Assembly: GCF_002443255.2 (NCBI RefSeq)
Contig: NW_019211456.1
Span: forward strand, 39,067,042-39,131,041
From: Varroa destructor
Taxonomy: Eukaryota > Arthropoda > Arachnida > Mesostigmata > Varroidae
Length of the DNA stretch: 64,000 bases
Direction: 5' to 3'
This document shows, piece by piece, positions 48,063 to 61,103 of the stretch. Made by a program: the position numbers and the translations under genes. The notes beneath the pieces are model-generated. The model made no database searches, was not told where the DNA came from, and saw only the letters and a program-made list of their open reading frames with translations. The stretch's first letter is position 1; each line of letters opens with the position of its first letter.

Positions 48063-51000
48063 GTAAGTTCCGCGCATGCAACGATTACTTATTTTGTTAC
48101 TTACCGTTGTTACAAACCGAGTGAGTTGTTCGCATCTAATAACAATGGTTTTCTTACTGCGAATAAAATCCATTACACCTAAAGACTATGGTAGGTTAAG
48201 CATTTTTCAATGTAAATAAAACATAGAGGTATGAAGTAAATTGCTAACTTCGATTGTACGATGCTTTTATTTCATTTCTACTATTTTATGAGTTCATAGT
48301 GATGACTTGTGAATATTTTAAGTATCTGAATGAAAAAAAGCATGAAAGAATAATTATCCTAGTGTACACATATATGTAGAGAAGCAGATATTAAGTTTTA
48401 CTTTCTATTCAAAAACTTAATATCTGCAAAGTACTTTTGCGCTCAAAACCTACTTTGAATAACCAATATCATTTCTAAATGAAATCCATAATATTTTTTT
48501 TAATCTATTTGAGATAGTCCATTGGATATTTCAACGGTTAAGTTTTAACATGCCCCGTTTAATAACGGTTAATTTTTTCTTATTAAAGAGATGTTTTATA
48601 GTTTACAAAAAATCTTATTTTTCATATATATTGACTAGAGTAATTTGTTGCATTTTCTACATGGGCGTGCAGCAGACAGAAATGTGATTATCACCAATGT
48701 GCAAGAATTACAGGAGTTATCCTGTAGCTATCGGTCCTTGGCCTCAATCGCTGTGCGACCCTAGGAAACTTGGCCGGCCTGCTCGGTCAGTCTGTTAGGT
48801 TCCAACCGGATGCACTCAAAGCACGACGCCACTGATACACTCCGAGAGTCTCCTTCGGTTGGCCAAAACGACGCCCCAATCGAACCCCTCTTCGGTCCCC
48901 CCATCTGCTTGCCGTGTCGCTTGTTTAGTTCCATTGGTGCGTCTGTCTCCCCGAAAACAGGGAAAATGATTGTCGGTATTTAGCAAACGATCTGTATTTA
49001 ACGTGTGTGTCTTTGGCGTACATCAGTCGCAGACAGAGCCATTATGACGAGATTTCCAACTCTTACTGTTATAGTTTTGTTTAGCCGACGTTCACTCATA
49101 TAGGGCTACATTGCAAATAAAAACACTAGCAAATTCAATGGCCCATCAAAGAGAAAAACCTAAACGTCAGCGTAGTTAAAAGGGGTTCAAAATGTATGTT
49201 GTTGGCGAGATCTTCTCAAACTATATTGTGTTTTTGGAGACAGCGTCGTGTCATAACTAATATTTGAAGATTAACAAAATTAATAATTTTTGAAAGATCG
49301 AACCTATGACTTATCAGATCTTTATTGAAGGTTTTGCCGTATGCCAGGCCAGTATATTTTCCTCGATTTTTCATTTCAATAATTTTTGACGTCTAAATAT
49401 ATTGACACGTACTCTAAATTTCTGTATAGAAGATAACAATAGCCCACGCACTGTGAATGCTGTACAAAAAGCTGTCCTTGGCAATCAGTTGTCTACTAAA
49501 TTAACTATTAAGTGACCTCTAAAGTTGGGAGCCAACGGTACGCTTGGATGCTACAGTTCGACTCGACCTTTATCTAGACGTACTTATCAGTTCATGAATA
49601 GCTTACAAAAACTAGGATTACTACATATCAGGATTATGAATAAACGGGATAGAGGTTTTGATTAGACTACAATAATAATAATCAAACAATTTGGCTGAAG
49701 CTATTTCTGTGAAATTACAAGACCACTTCTATCTATATAATCGTCCAGTTCATACTTCAATGCGGATCCAGTGTTACTTCATTTGTATAGATAGCAGCGC
49801 CCTCCATGGCCTTTAAGGGTAGTAATGTATAAAACTGACCTCATATCGTGCTTGATGTGACCGCGTAGTGGCGCCACTTCATTGACTTCCACAGTTCTTA
49901 AATAACTTATATTTTAACCATTGGAAAAAAGTAATGGTAATAGTAATGATCCAAAATATATTGATCTCTTAATTAAATTGACTAGACATATTATCAAGTA
50001 AATATAACTATAATTGTAAGAGAATATAACCTGTTTGAACTAAGTTAGTGAATGAAAGTTAAGTGAATAAGATAAATCTGCAATTCAACTGCTTGAGGGT
50101 CTTGAAAAATCTTTGTCAACGTTGGTTCTTGGAAAAAAAACAGATGAAAATGGTCAAGCTAAGACTAAACTAAGGAAAGATATTTCAATATTTGCTTATT
50201 CAAGCAACTACAGGCTAAGCAAATGTATTTATTGTTTCATAAAACTGTACAGATGATTACCTCATATGTATGGCTTATCGCATTTATAAATCGATTCCTT
50301 ATACTTTTCAATCGTCACTTTTACAACATAGTATCCGAACTGCCTGATTTTGTTGTCACTTCTACAGTATAGGGAATGTTATTCTCGTCCATGAAATAGA
50401 GCTGATGACCGATTTCTGGAGCACCTCAAATCTGTGAAAATTGTTTCTATAATTCAGACGTTTCAGTACTGTTATTCATATTGAATATGTGCACATAACA
50501 CAGATACTCGACACCTTACTTTAGATATGAACAACATCTGCCACGGCCCAAATATTCAGTGCTTTCAGCGAAAATAGGTCAAGATAATTTCGTCAAATAT
50601 AAATACAAATAAACTAACCGAACATTCCAAAACAATACCACTAATGTTTGATATATACATATGCCTACTGGGTCGTATGATATTGTGATACTGTAGGCCT
50701 CTTCGTGACGAACATTTTGAGGTCTCATCCTTTCACTTCACCTCATAAATCACTATAAGGTGGTTAAGGAGACACGAAAAAACTACTATATATGATTACA
50801 AGGGAGATATAGCCTTAGCGAGTTTCGGTCCCCAGTCGTTTAACCGAGAGCATCTTCACAGGCTTCAATTTTAGGTTTTTTTTCATAGTTCTCTAAAACA
50901 GGCTGTCTTGTCAAGGTTCTCGTCGATATCAGCTGATGTCTGCCGGTGCGCCAAAACATAGACATTTGCAAAACTGCATATCATTTCACCTTTTTCTTAG

Positions 51001-51500
51001 ATCCTGCCGGAAAGGCACCTGCCGAGTATACAATTTAACGTTGTTTCTCAATTAGGACAGATATTTCCTTAATATTGAATTATGTAAGTGAATCATCATT
51101 AATTAATTATATTCACTAGTGAGATCGGAGTTGACCTGCAGCTGATTACTTTGAAACGATGACTACAAAATGTAGATTTGTGTTGTGACATGTGCTTAAT
51201 ATTTGTTGTCTCGAATGCGGCGTCCTCAAAAAATCAACAAAGCTTTCTTACATAAAGAAAGTTGGCTTGGAGCAGTTAGTACCATGACGCACAGTAATCG
51301 AGAAGAAGAAAATATAAATAATAATACAGCTGACACAAACGGTGACGTGTAGGCGAAAAAAATAATGTGGAAAGATTGCGATTTTTTTTTTATTAATATC
51401 CTGAATATATCCATGGTGTAACATAATCGCCAAAAGCAAAGACAAGCATTTTTGCTGCCCCTGGTAATGCAAAACCCTCTAATAGCCTCGTTAATAGTCA
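48063..51500. other. AT-rich region without a supported gene
   Basis: No exon chain was seen. A GC-richer patch at about 48700-48960 has no open frame of note and may be an old insertion. Confidence 0.5.
48384..48427. repeat. Perfect 16-bp inverted repeat with 12-nt loop
   Basis: Arms 48384-48399 and 48412-48427 are exact complements (GCAGATATTAAGTTTT). No gene is close enough to suggest a terminator. Confidence 0.85.
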
Positions 51501-51544
51501 ATCATCGACTAACTCGTTTACTTAAATAATGCGGCCAAGAGATA

Positions 51545-54500
51545 CTAACTTTGCTTGTTCAACGGGGTAGCAGCAATTCTAGATCTTGAAGGTGCGCGAT
51601 TCTGTCGTAAGGTCGAAGCGTTCACCTGGAATAGAAGCAAAGGACGACACGATTAGTATTATCTTTTTTATTAACTTAATAGGTATTATTATATAGTATA
51701 GATGGGTCAGTAATTCGTAGTCAATCCAAACAATCGCGAAACAATTGTTTTGCTTCTGCTTTTAAGTTTTGTGAACTGATCAAGTTTTGACGATAAATGA
51801 AAACAGCTTTTTAAAAACACCAAGTCATATATTTAGAGTCGAACTTGGCTTCCATATATATAGGACTACATAATCTGAAACTCAAGAGGCGCAGGATTCC
51901 TTATTGTACGGCTGTGTATTTTGTGTAAACGTTGATACACACACTGAAAATTATTCGAGTCATCCAACCCGTCTAGGTTAACTCAGTATATTATAGATGG
52001 ACGTCTCGAGATATTTTCCAGTTTGCCAGCAATTCCTGATTACCCTGCATGTACCACAAATCATATAAAACTTGGGTAGAGGATGAATTTATTCCTTGTC
52101 CTATATTCATGTTAATTGTAGTTAAATCTCTAAAACGAAAATACTTGTGATCCTCATGACAAAATGCAGGGGTACCTCTTCAATGCCTTAGTTTAATTGC
52201 CCTCTAAATCGCACGTAGAAAGCGTTCTGTATTCGCTACCAAAGTAACGTTGTTGGCTTGTTTAATTTTGGGCTTTCAATAAAGCGACCAAATATGTTGG
52301 CAAAAATATTCGAAATGAAAGTACATAGGCCTTGTGTAGATCTAGTCGGTAATCAGCACAGGTAGTCACTCCGTGGAATCATATCTCATGATGTATATAT
52401 GTGACACACGATTTCTTGACATCTTGGAATGAAGGCTGTCTTGTATTGTATGCTGACTTCTAATGGAAGTGGCATATTCTACCACTACCAGATTAATTAG
52501 TAAACCACGCAGAAAAATAATTCTAATGTATCTTCAAAACGGGACCGAACAGCCATGTATATGTTACCTTCGCTGATCTTGTAGAAGTGTTTGATGCCTT
52601 CGTCCTTGCTGTTGTGCGATTGAGTGACGCGCTGAAATTTTTTAAATACAAGGTGATTAGGTAATTTTAACACTCTAAAAAAAACGCTTGGTGTTTTTAT
52701 AAAAGCTTTTCCAAAACTTCTTTCTATATGTAAGTTAAAAAGCGGCTCTATAAGAACAAGTTTTTAAAACCTCAGAGGATATCACGATTCTAAACTGAAT
52801 TTAATGTGAGCTTGCCACCAAATATAGAGTAGATAAAAAAATTTCAAAGTGTGTACACTATTCCTATCACCTTGTCTTTAGAATTTTGCGTAAGTTTCCT
52901 GGAATAGCGTTATTTTTCCTATCAGGGCTTCGATTTTCATAACTTTTCATTGATTCTTCCAAAGCTGCAGCAAATGGTTCAGGACTGAAAAAGAAACAGA
53001 CACTCATTACAAGACTTTCTCGCTGAATAATGGCTTGGATGTATACAGGTTGCTTGAAGAAAAGTCATTATTTATAAATATGAGTACAGCTAACATCACA
53101 ATTAATCCGACAGATGTTTTATCTACCTAATACGTACTTCGTAGCGAGAACCCCGAAGTCGCCAAGAGCGTCCATTGGCAGTTTGTCTGCGTCATCCCGA
53201 AGAATATATAGAATGCGTTGCAGCGCTGCTGTTCGATCCTGAAGGACTTTCAGAGCCCGAGCTTGCTCCTCTGCGATCTTTGGGAGCGATTCGATCACCT
53301 CTTCGAGCTGTGTAACAAGAAACAATAGGAGAAGAAACAACGACGTACGAAAGCATGGGTAAACGAAAGTGGCGAAAAAGAAATCATACCTGTGTTTTTT
53401 TAGGTCTCTTTCGCACTCTACCCAAAAATAGAAAATCCTATGGTCATATTTGTTTCACACATGAAATCGGTCTCGTATTGATTTAAATGAACCAGAAAAT
53501 CGAAGAAGTTCAACGAGTAAATCTTGCCAGTACATGTATTTCAATGCAATACATTCAATTCAGTATTATTACAGTTATGATTCTTGTTTAATTTAATCTG
53601 AGGTTTAGCATTTTGGTCGCAATACAAACATGTTCGATGGCAGTGGTTTTGGCTTTACCACGAAGCTTGCTGAAGTCGAGTGCCTCTGAAGCAGCTCGGG
53701 CTTTGCTCTCTGGTTTATTTACTTTTAGATGACCGGAGTTTGGTACCGTCGACGGACGGAGCACCGACATATCTAACATGGTCAGCTCAGGCCCCCGAGG
53801 CATCTTGCTAATCTTTTTTAAACTTCCGTTTTTCACTGTGTAAGAAATTCATTAAACTTAGTAAATATTGCGAAAAATAGCAGCATCTATAAAGTAATCA
53901 TGTTTTCGTTAAGACACGTTTTTTAGTCAAATAATACCACTTGCTAAATGATTTGGCCTAATCTCAGGCTAGCAAACATTTTAGACGAAATAATAGTGAA
54001 TATTTTTTAACTCATTCTGCTGACGTTGTCTACATAATCATGAATGAAAAATTGTAGTACTAGTATTTTTCAAGGTTGTACGGAAATCGACTTTGTGCTG
54101 GAAGGTCTTATATGAATAGACACGTCTAGGCTTTCACAGAACAGATTACCTATCAGGGCTCCAGGTGAGCAGAATTTAACTAATTAGTATAATGTTTTTC
54201 TTGAAAGTTGCTGATCATATTCAAAAATGACGCTCATAGTTTCTGCTTAAAGTACTATTCTATCGTGTGTACAATAACATGCGCATAGCTATATAACGAG
54301 ATAACGGTCGGCATATTGGAACGTCTTCGTGTTCAAGCTAGTGTCCTCTGCTAAAACTAGTATGAATTTAGACAAGAGTGGCTTCCCATTGAGTCCAGCC
54401 ACCGGACCAAACAAGCACAGTTTATATCTGTGTGCAGTGTTGAACATAAATTACACTTCTTAACAGTTATCATTTTTCGGTTATTAGAACTACATAGGAT

Positions 54501-55348
54501 AATCGTTAATCATTTGTGGGCTGTCTCCAGCAGCACCTATCCAACCCTTCTGCTGAAGATAGCCGTTGGAAGAGCAACAGGCTAATAACTGTCGTATTCA
54601 AATTCTTCCAAAATGATTTTGTCTCAGCCATCACTCGCTCAGACGAATCTAATTAAATCACGTTTTGTACAAATTTACGCGTAGACTTACAACAACCGGT
54701 TTCGACTAAACTCAACAAAATAAGGACAAACACACTGAAAATTTGTTACAGAACAAACTGACATAACTGAACGAGCAGCCGCCAAAAATTAATAAACACA
54801 TTAAGAGCAGACGACATTAGATAAAATTACCCGGGAAAACTTAAGTGGTAGCTGCTTGTTGCAGGCACGCTCACGCAACACAGTGTCTTTATCATATATA
54901 TCTGTTGAATATGTTCCGCCACGTATTAACTTTACAAATAAACAGTGCATGGTAGCCATCGAGGCAAAATGTTAGGTAGTTAACTTCTGTTCAGTGGAAC
55001 AAATCGCTTGGGTCATTGTATTTACCGTCGAAAAGCATTCTTTGCAAACATATACTTGCTTCGAATATTTCGTAAACTGGTTAGTTTAACGCGGAAGACC
55101 GACTGTTTTTTGGAAGCCAAATTCTTTTTAATGGTGATAATTTTACAAAATATCGCCGCAATTGTCATTATTTCAGAAACCAAGAATGATCAAGTTTGTC
55201 CACACCGTAAATCATGAGATGATGAGGCAAGAACCCAATCTCTTCATATATGTGATTTCACACATTAATTTTCTGCCAGCTAACAAATTTACGTAAAATA
55301 AAGTTTCCAACTGTTATTTTAGTACTTACCTTGCGGCAAAACATTCAT
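51545..55348 (-). CDS. Unrecognised protein with helical middle and basic tail (six exons, about 217 aa)
   Basis: Minus-strand exons 55348-55330, 53835-53630, 53307-53138, 52984-52871, 52631-52568 and 51625-51545 have GT-AG borders and agreeing phases. The tiny first exon (MNVLPQ) rests on one strong GTAAGT donor; otherwise translation could start at ATG 53803 (MPRGPEL). The N-terminal part is basic and polar. Exons 2-3 give a long amphipathic helix (LEEVIESLPKIAEEQARAL) then ILRDDADKLPMDALGDFGVL. Exon 4 ends IPGNLRKILKT. In phase, the last two exons give a Ser/Thr/Arg-rich tail; another frame is also open there and would stop at 51579. No signal peptide or membrane helix is seen. I do not recognise the family; a nuclear or cytoskeletal role is only suggested by composition. 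Confidence 0.65.
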
Positions 55349-57063
55349 GCAAAGTACGCTCTATATATCGGCTGTTAGTGTTACTAGCTTTTTACTATTT
55401 ATTGGTTCGTGTTTAGAAATGTGAGTGTACTACTGATCGTGGTCAGCACATATTAAGATAGCAAGGTATGGCTACGAGAAACTTCCGAGCGAGAAACGCG
55501 GTTGGGGTTTTTGGGCGGTTACGGTTTTATATTGGTTCGTCTATTACTGAAATTAAGTTGTTTAAATGAAGGCGCAGCGAAGTAAGGGAAAAGTTGATCA
55601 AAAGCGTAATGTTTAGTCGCGTGCCAACAAAATTCTATCCACCCTGTCTCTGTTCATGTTTATTGTTCTTTGTCAGGTATCTACATGGTCAGATCTATAT
55701 CGACGACCGTCCGGCTTCTTCATTTATATTGTAATCCGTTCGAATCAATGCATCGACGCACAATGCTCCACTGATCCATGATTCAATTTGCGCGGTTTGA
55801 TCTTTCATGGTATACAGTATGCTTTCGGAACGTAACGTCACACTTAATTACAACGTTAGCGCGGCTAACTGGTAAGCATCAGGTGTCCCGTCGCTGTTCA
55901 TATCGTGTATCATTGAACAGCAGCGTAGATGTGTGTTCTATGTATACACAATCATTTTGGATAACCTGCTGCATTTGCTATGGAATATACCATCAAATCA
56001 CTCACATAATTCGAGTCAGGGGCATGAAACCGATTTACCTCAAAGATTGATCTAAATCTATGGCTTATCCCCAAAAGCCAGAAGCTATCTACCAATTTTA
56101 CGTCCTAGCCTTGGTGGCTATAGCAGTGTACAACTAAACAAAGTGATGTACACAAATTCGTTGCAAGCCATAAATGACTTCGGAAGCCGTGGCTAAGTAA
56201 TTTATTTATTAATATGATCTGAATAAAACAGTGATAAAGCGCGCATTACGGAGTCAACAAAAGTGGCGTTTATAGATAGAGCCGTACTTTTCTTCTCTTT
56301 TTAGTAAACTAATAGAAAAGTCTTTCTGGCACTTTTTTGTGAGCCCGACTCAATACGTCTTATTGTCGCTAACATTTTAGCTTTGTCATTCTGGATGCTG
56401 TAAGGGTCGGTTTGAATGCTTTGTTGTACTTAATTAAAATCAGTTGAGATCGTGGGAAACTTCGTCCTCGAGAGCGAGAAGACTATTTCTGAAGAGTTCC
56501 AAGCTCGATGTCCGATTTCCGTATATCCATCTTTGCGGGAAAGGACAACTGTACGTTTTTCAAAATTCAGCTGCAGTAAAGCCTCGACTAATAAGCCTTT
56601 TATTTGCAAAGCCGAAGCAGCTTCCATTCTATGTTTAAGTATTCCTGTTACGCGGTTACTAAAAACCCATTACTTCTGATAAATTATCTGCAACTTGTCA
56701 TTCACTTGTTGTTATCAGACGTAATCACCATGGTCAACTGCATGTTACTTTAACTAGCTAATTCTCGTACATTGCTGGTGTTGATATGCCCTCGTTCGGT
56801 ACGACATGTACACGTTCCTCTTCTGTGAGCTCTGAAATACATTTCAAATCTGATGGCCCTAGCTCATAGAATCCACCGTAGAAATTTCTACAATTCGAGG
56901 TATCGAGTTGGAAATAGATGAAACGATAGAACAATGATTGTAAAGAATGACTAATAAAAAGGGTTTTTTACAAGGGCAATACGATCTCCTGTGTCCACTC
57001 ATCCTCCTTCGTCACCCTATTACGAAAGGTCTTCATCTTTGTATGCTTTCAAACGTCCGGGAA

Positions 57064-57650
57064 ATGAAACTAACACCGAATGGTGCCGAGGGGCGGGACA
57101 GAAGGTAGTCTGGCGTTTGGCAGTCACGTCGCGGGCGTGGCGGAATGAGCTAACTCGTTAGCTAGCTTACTATCGATGCCGCAAAACCGACTCGTTCTAC
57201 GTCCATGCGTAGTCCGTTCTACCCTGGTCACGCAGTGAGAACTTCTCTTCAAAGATTGTTTTGCACCGGGAAGGCCACTACTCCCTCGTTTCCGCTCTCC
57301 ACAGGTCAGGCTGAGCATAACGTGTCCGCTCCTGCTATTGCTATCCGCCTGCAGTATTTGGTAGCACTATAGGGAGTGCCACGGCGCTTCGGTACCTACC
57401 GCAGTATAAGCCGAGTTAGTAGCCATATTGTGGGCACTCACGTCTGCAGGCTCATTCCAACCGGTCCTTTCATTGAGGTACGGCTATGCTCCTCTACGTG
57501 TTGCTTTACGTGCTGTGTTCTGGATCACAAAAGACATCCGTCCTTCCAACCTTCGCGAGCATTTTCACGAAGGGCAAATTTCCGTCAAGACGGGCACCGG
57601 TTGAAGCAGGATTTCTTTATCACGTTTTTCGATTTCGCGGAGCTTAGCTA
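57064..57650 (-). mobile_element. Possible decayed non-LTR retroelement fragment
   Basis: A GC-rich island in AT-rich DNA. One minus-strand frame (57318-57124) contains CGIDSKLANELAHSAT, loosely like the RNase H segment HCGIxGNELADxLA of non-LTR elements. No reverse transcriptase motif, poly-A tail or target-site duplication is evident. The resemblance is weak. Confidence 0.2.
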
Positions 57651-57967
57651 GGAACTCTCAGCATGACCGCACGATAAGCGCCGACATTATTGGCAAGGTT
57701 TCATAAGTGTCGATTTAATGAGTGTAAATCGTAAAGTGGTTCTCTGCTTCTGTCAGAGGTTGAAAGCTTCAAGAAAAATTTTATTGCAATCTTTAGACGC
57801 TTATTAAACGAGACACAGTTCATATGGTTAGCCGTTTCGCAAGGACGCCTCAAAAGCTTTTTGCCTAGTAAATAGATGGATAGATATTACAGAGTAGGAT
57901 ACAATAAACACAGTGAATACTGCACCGTTTGTCGAAACGACTGGCGTTGTGAGCAGAAACGTGATTG

Positions 57968-58133
57968 TTACCGAAAAAAGTTGTAGAGAGGCTACATCTG
58001 AAAGATGAATCTAACGGATTGTTAAAAGACTATCGTCGTATCGAAAAACACCTTTCAATTAATCAGGGTTCCGGAATCCCCCGATCGCCAGATTTGAGAG
58101 GAAAACAACTATTAAAACCATCTTTGTTTTCTG
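57968..58133 (+). other. Possible orphan exon
   Basis: An open segment reading VVERLHLKDESNGLLKDYRR and onward, ending at a consensus donor (TCTG before GTAAGT). No good acceptor, start or neighbour exon was found. Confidence 0.2.
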
Positions 58134-58480
58134 GTAAGTGGATCTGGCAAGCAAGTAATTAGACACAAGGACTTGGCCTGGAACTGAACGTCTATTGGAT
58201 GCTGGCGTTTAACATATGATCACACACATTAAACATTATATACATAATTAAGTTACTAACTACAGTCACAAGTATGGGGTAAACGCTACTCACTTGTAAC
58301 TATGCTATAACGCATATTCTAGCTCCGTTTTTGAGGTGAAAGAACGACTTCATACGTGAACTAACATCATAAACTGTTTGTGTTCCGGTAGTTATTTAAT
58401 TTATAAAGGCTATGAAATTTCAAAATTGAGTCTGTGGTAGATAACCTGTCAAAGAATTCCCGATATAGCTGGATATTTTC

Positions 58481-58498
58481 TTTTTTTTTTTTTTTTTT
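58481..58498. repeat. Poly-T run (T18)
   Basis: Uninterrupted mononucleotide tract in non-coding DNA. Confidence 0.9.
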
Positions 58499-61083
58499 GT
58501 TTTTATCTACAGCCATGTAAGAATGAGCAATTCATTAATGAAACTTCTGACTTCAAGGTGAGCCTTTCCTCGATGTTAGTGGCATGGGCTAGCAATAATA
58601 ATCCCTTCATTATTAAAATATGAGACAAAATATTTATGAAATGTTTATTTAAATTTAAGTAGACGGCGTTAGAAAATCACTTAAAATATGATATGTCATT
58701 TTATTGCTCGTCAGATTCCGTGGGTTGCAGTCACCAAATATCCATTTATCAAGCTTCGTTATGGTAATTTTTGCCATTGAATGTTATTGGATATTGCTTT
58801 TTAATAAGCCGCTAAGTGTCAATCGCTTTACCAACCACGTATGCACTATGTGAGATCATTGATGCGCAATATCTACACCCAAAGTATGAGAATAAAAGTC
58901 CTTTCAATAATTTTTTAAGCAAATATTTTTTACGAGATCTAAAACCAAAAGTAGTAGCATTTTTGGCACATGTATCATCATATCAGCGTAACTTCTTGTC
59001 ATTAAATTCAGCCCCACTTCGATAATCTACGCATCTATGAGAAATATGTTTCTTGTTCACATATTTTTATAAGCCAAATACAAAGCAGCTAAGCTATAGT
59101 GCATCTGCAGGGGTATAGGTCACTTGAAGGTATTGCCTATTTGTGCTAGTCAACCCATACGCGAGTGACTTTTCGCATGAAACCCACTTCTAGCAAAGCA
59201 ATCTCCCGCATCGCTCCAATTCAATGGACGCCGGCAATGGGCCGGCTACAAGAGTCGGCTGGGATCATCAAACCATATCTTTTTTTACTATATTCATATC
59301 GAATTTGACGTAGCATACGGCGTACTTTACATACAACTGCACACTATGTAAGTACAGCGATTCTCAATATGTAAATCGGGCTCCTCGATTGTGTGTCGAG
59401 CTTGTATATTACCTATGGCTGAAATTGCCTCACAGTGGTGATTTCTAAAATATCGTATACACACCTTCAGCATACTATAATGATATTTTCCGTACGCATT
59501 CGAAATAAATCCCGTTACTCCTCTAAACTTTGCTCTCTTCGAAAAACGACTCTAAACAGAGCGATTTGAAGTACTGCCACTTAATCGATTCGACATTTTC
59601 AAAAAATCTCGTTTTTCTTAATTCACTTAACCAATATACAATATTTTATAATCCCTAATTTTTTTTTTGAAAAAGTAGATCTTCAAAAAGTGTATGTTCG
59701 CATCAAGTCTCGATTTTTTTTTAATTTTTGAAAAAATCAATTAAAATCAAACCAGTCACGATTTATGGGAAAAACGTCGAAGAACGTCTCTTGGATCATT
59801 ATTTCAAGCGCAGTGAAGCCATTTTAACCAAGGAGAATCTAATTAGAAACTAGCACGTATACAATTAGTGTTTTCTGTACGGCTGAGGCAGTAACAACGC
59901 TTGTATCACTGGCTAAGCTTTGGAGAAGTCGCGGGTCCAAAACCGGACATTTGTGCAAAGCATTTTTGACGGCGATCATTTCAGCAAATTATTTATTTGG
60001 TTGCGAGTCGCATATCTGTTGGCAAGCAATCTTCCCGGAGTAGGAGTGAGCTCAGTCCACTATAGGTACAGGCATAAATGATATGGGGGAAGAATGTAAA
60101 GTTGAATATGAAGATGACAAGAAATGCTGTCAATAATATTGCGAACGATAGCCGAGGGACACATATAAAGGTGACGAGATATGGTTTTATAGCACCGAAT
60201 GGTCAATATGGTGGTGCCCGCGACGGTCTAGCGGCAACGTGTGTGCTTACTGAATGTAAGATCGTGTGAATCTTAGGCTCGACAGATTTGTTTCATGCTC
60301 TCTCTAATGCCATGACCACGTAGATCCAGAACTGAAAACTGAAACATCGTATTGCTATTCTGTAGGTAGGTAGCTGCGGACCAGTTGAACCTTACCTGCA
60401 GATTTCCTCTATCGACGATTACCGATAAAATTTCTGTGCTTGAACTTTTGCGAGACCATAAAAGCCTACGCGACAATATGTCTACTTAAAAGCAGATGGA
60501 GATCGGTTTCGAAGTTGGATGGTTGCAGTAAGAGATTTAGTCACAATGCAGGATAAATGGTAAAACACTGTTACAGTTGTTTACTCTGCAACCGTTACAA
60601 CTGTTATCAAGGAAAATTGTAATTGAGGTATAAGTGATTCGCTCTCAAAGTACTTCTAGCTATAAGCATTACTTAACAAATTACTTTATAATTGCTAAAA
60701 ATAATATCACTTATAAAGTTATGAATTAGTTTTATGAAACTGATACTCTATGATGGATATTCTGCTTGCAAATAAAAAAGCCATTTAACTTTAAAGGTAC
60801 ACATTGCTGTAACAGCCCCTGCGGTCAATAAAAAGCGCATGTACTTTCTGTTCCGCACGATTCTTTGCCCCTGTGTGACGACTGTGCAAAAACTAAGTGC
60901 ATTCACATACAATGCTTATAATCGTGCTTTCAAATAAGGCTCTATTTGTGTCCTGGTTCCTACAAGGCGTCGCATTACTGCCCTCTGTCATTGCAAAGAT
61001 AGCGACTTCAAGAGATTCAGCCCCTCCCAGATCTGTTGAGCAGTTTCTGCTGTTTTTAGTAGCAGATGTTGACTCTGCTAAAT

Positions 61084-61103
61084 GTTCGTTCGTTCGTTCG
61101 TTC
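61084..61103. repeat. (GTTC)5 microsatellite
   Basis: Five perfect GTTC units in non-coding DNA. Confidence 0.9.

Noticed and set aside
56430..56679. Overlapping open frames on both strands near 56.5 kb
   Set aside because: Open on both strands with no domain or splice context, so coding status cannot be argued for either.
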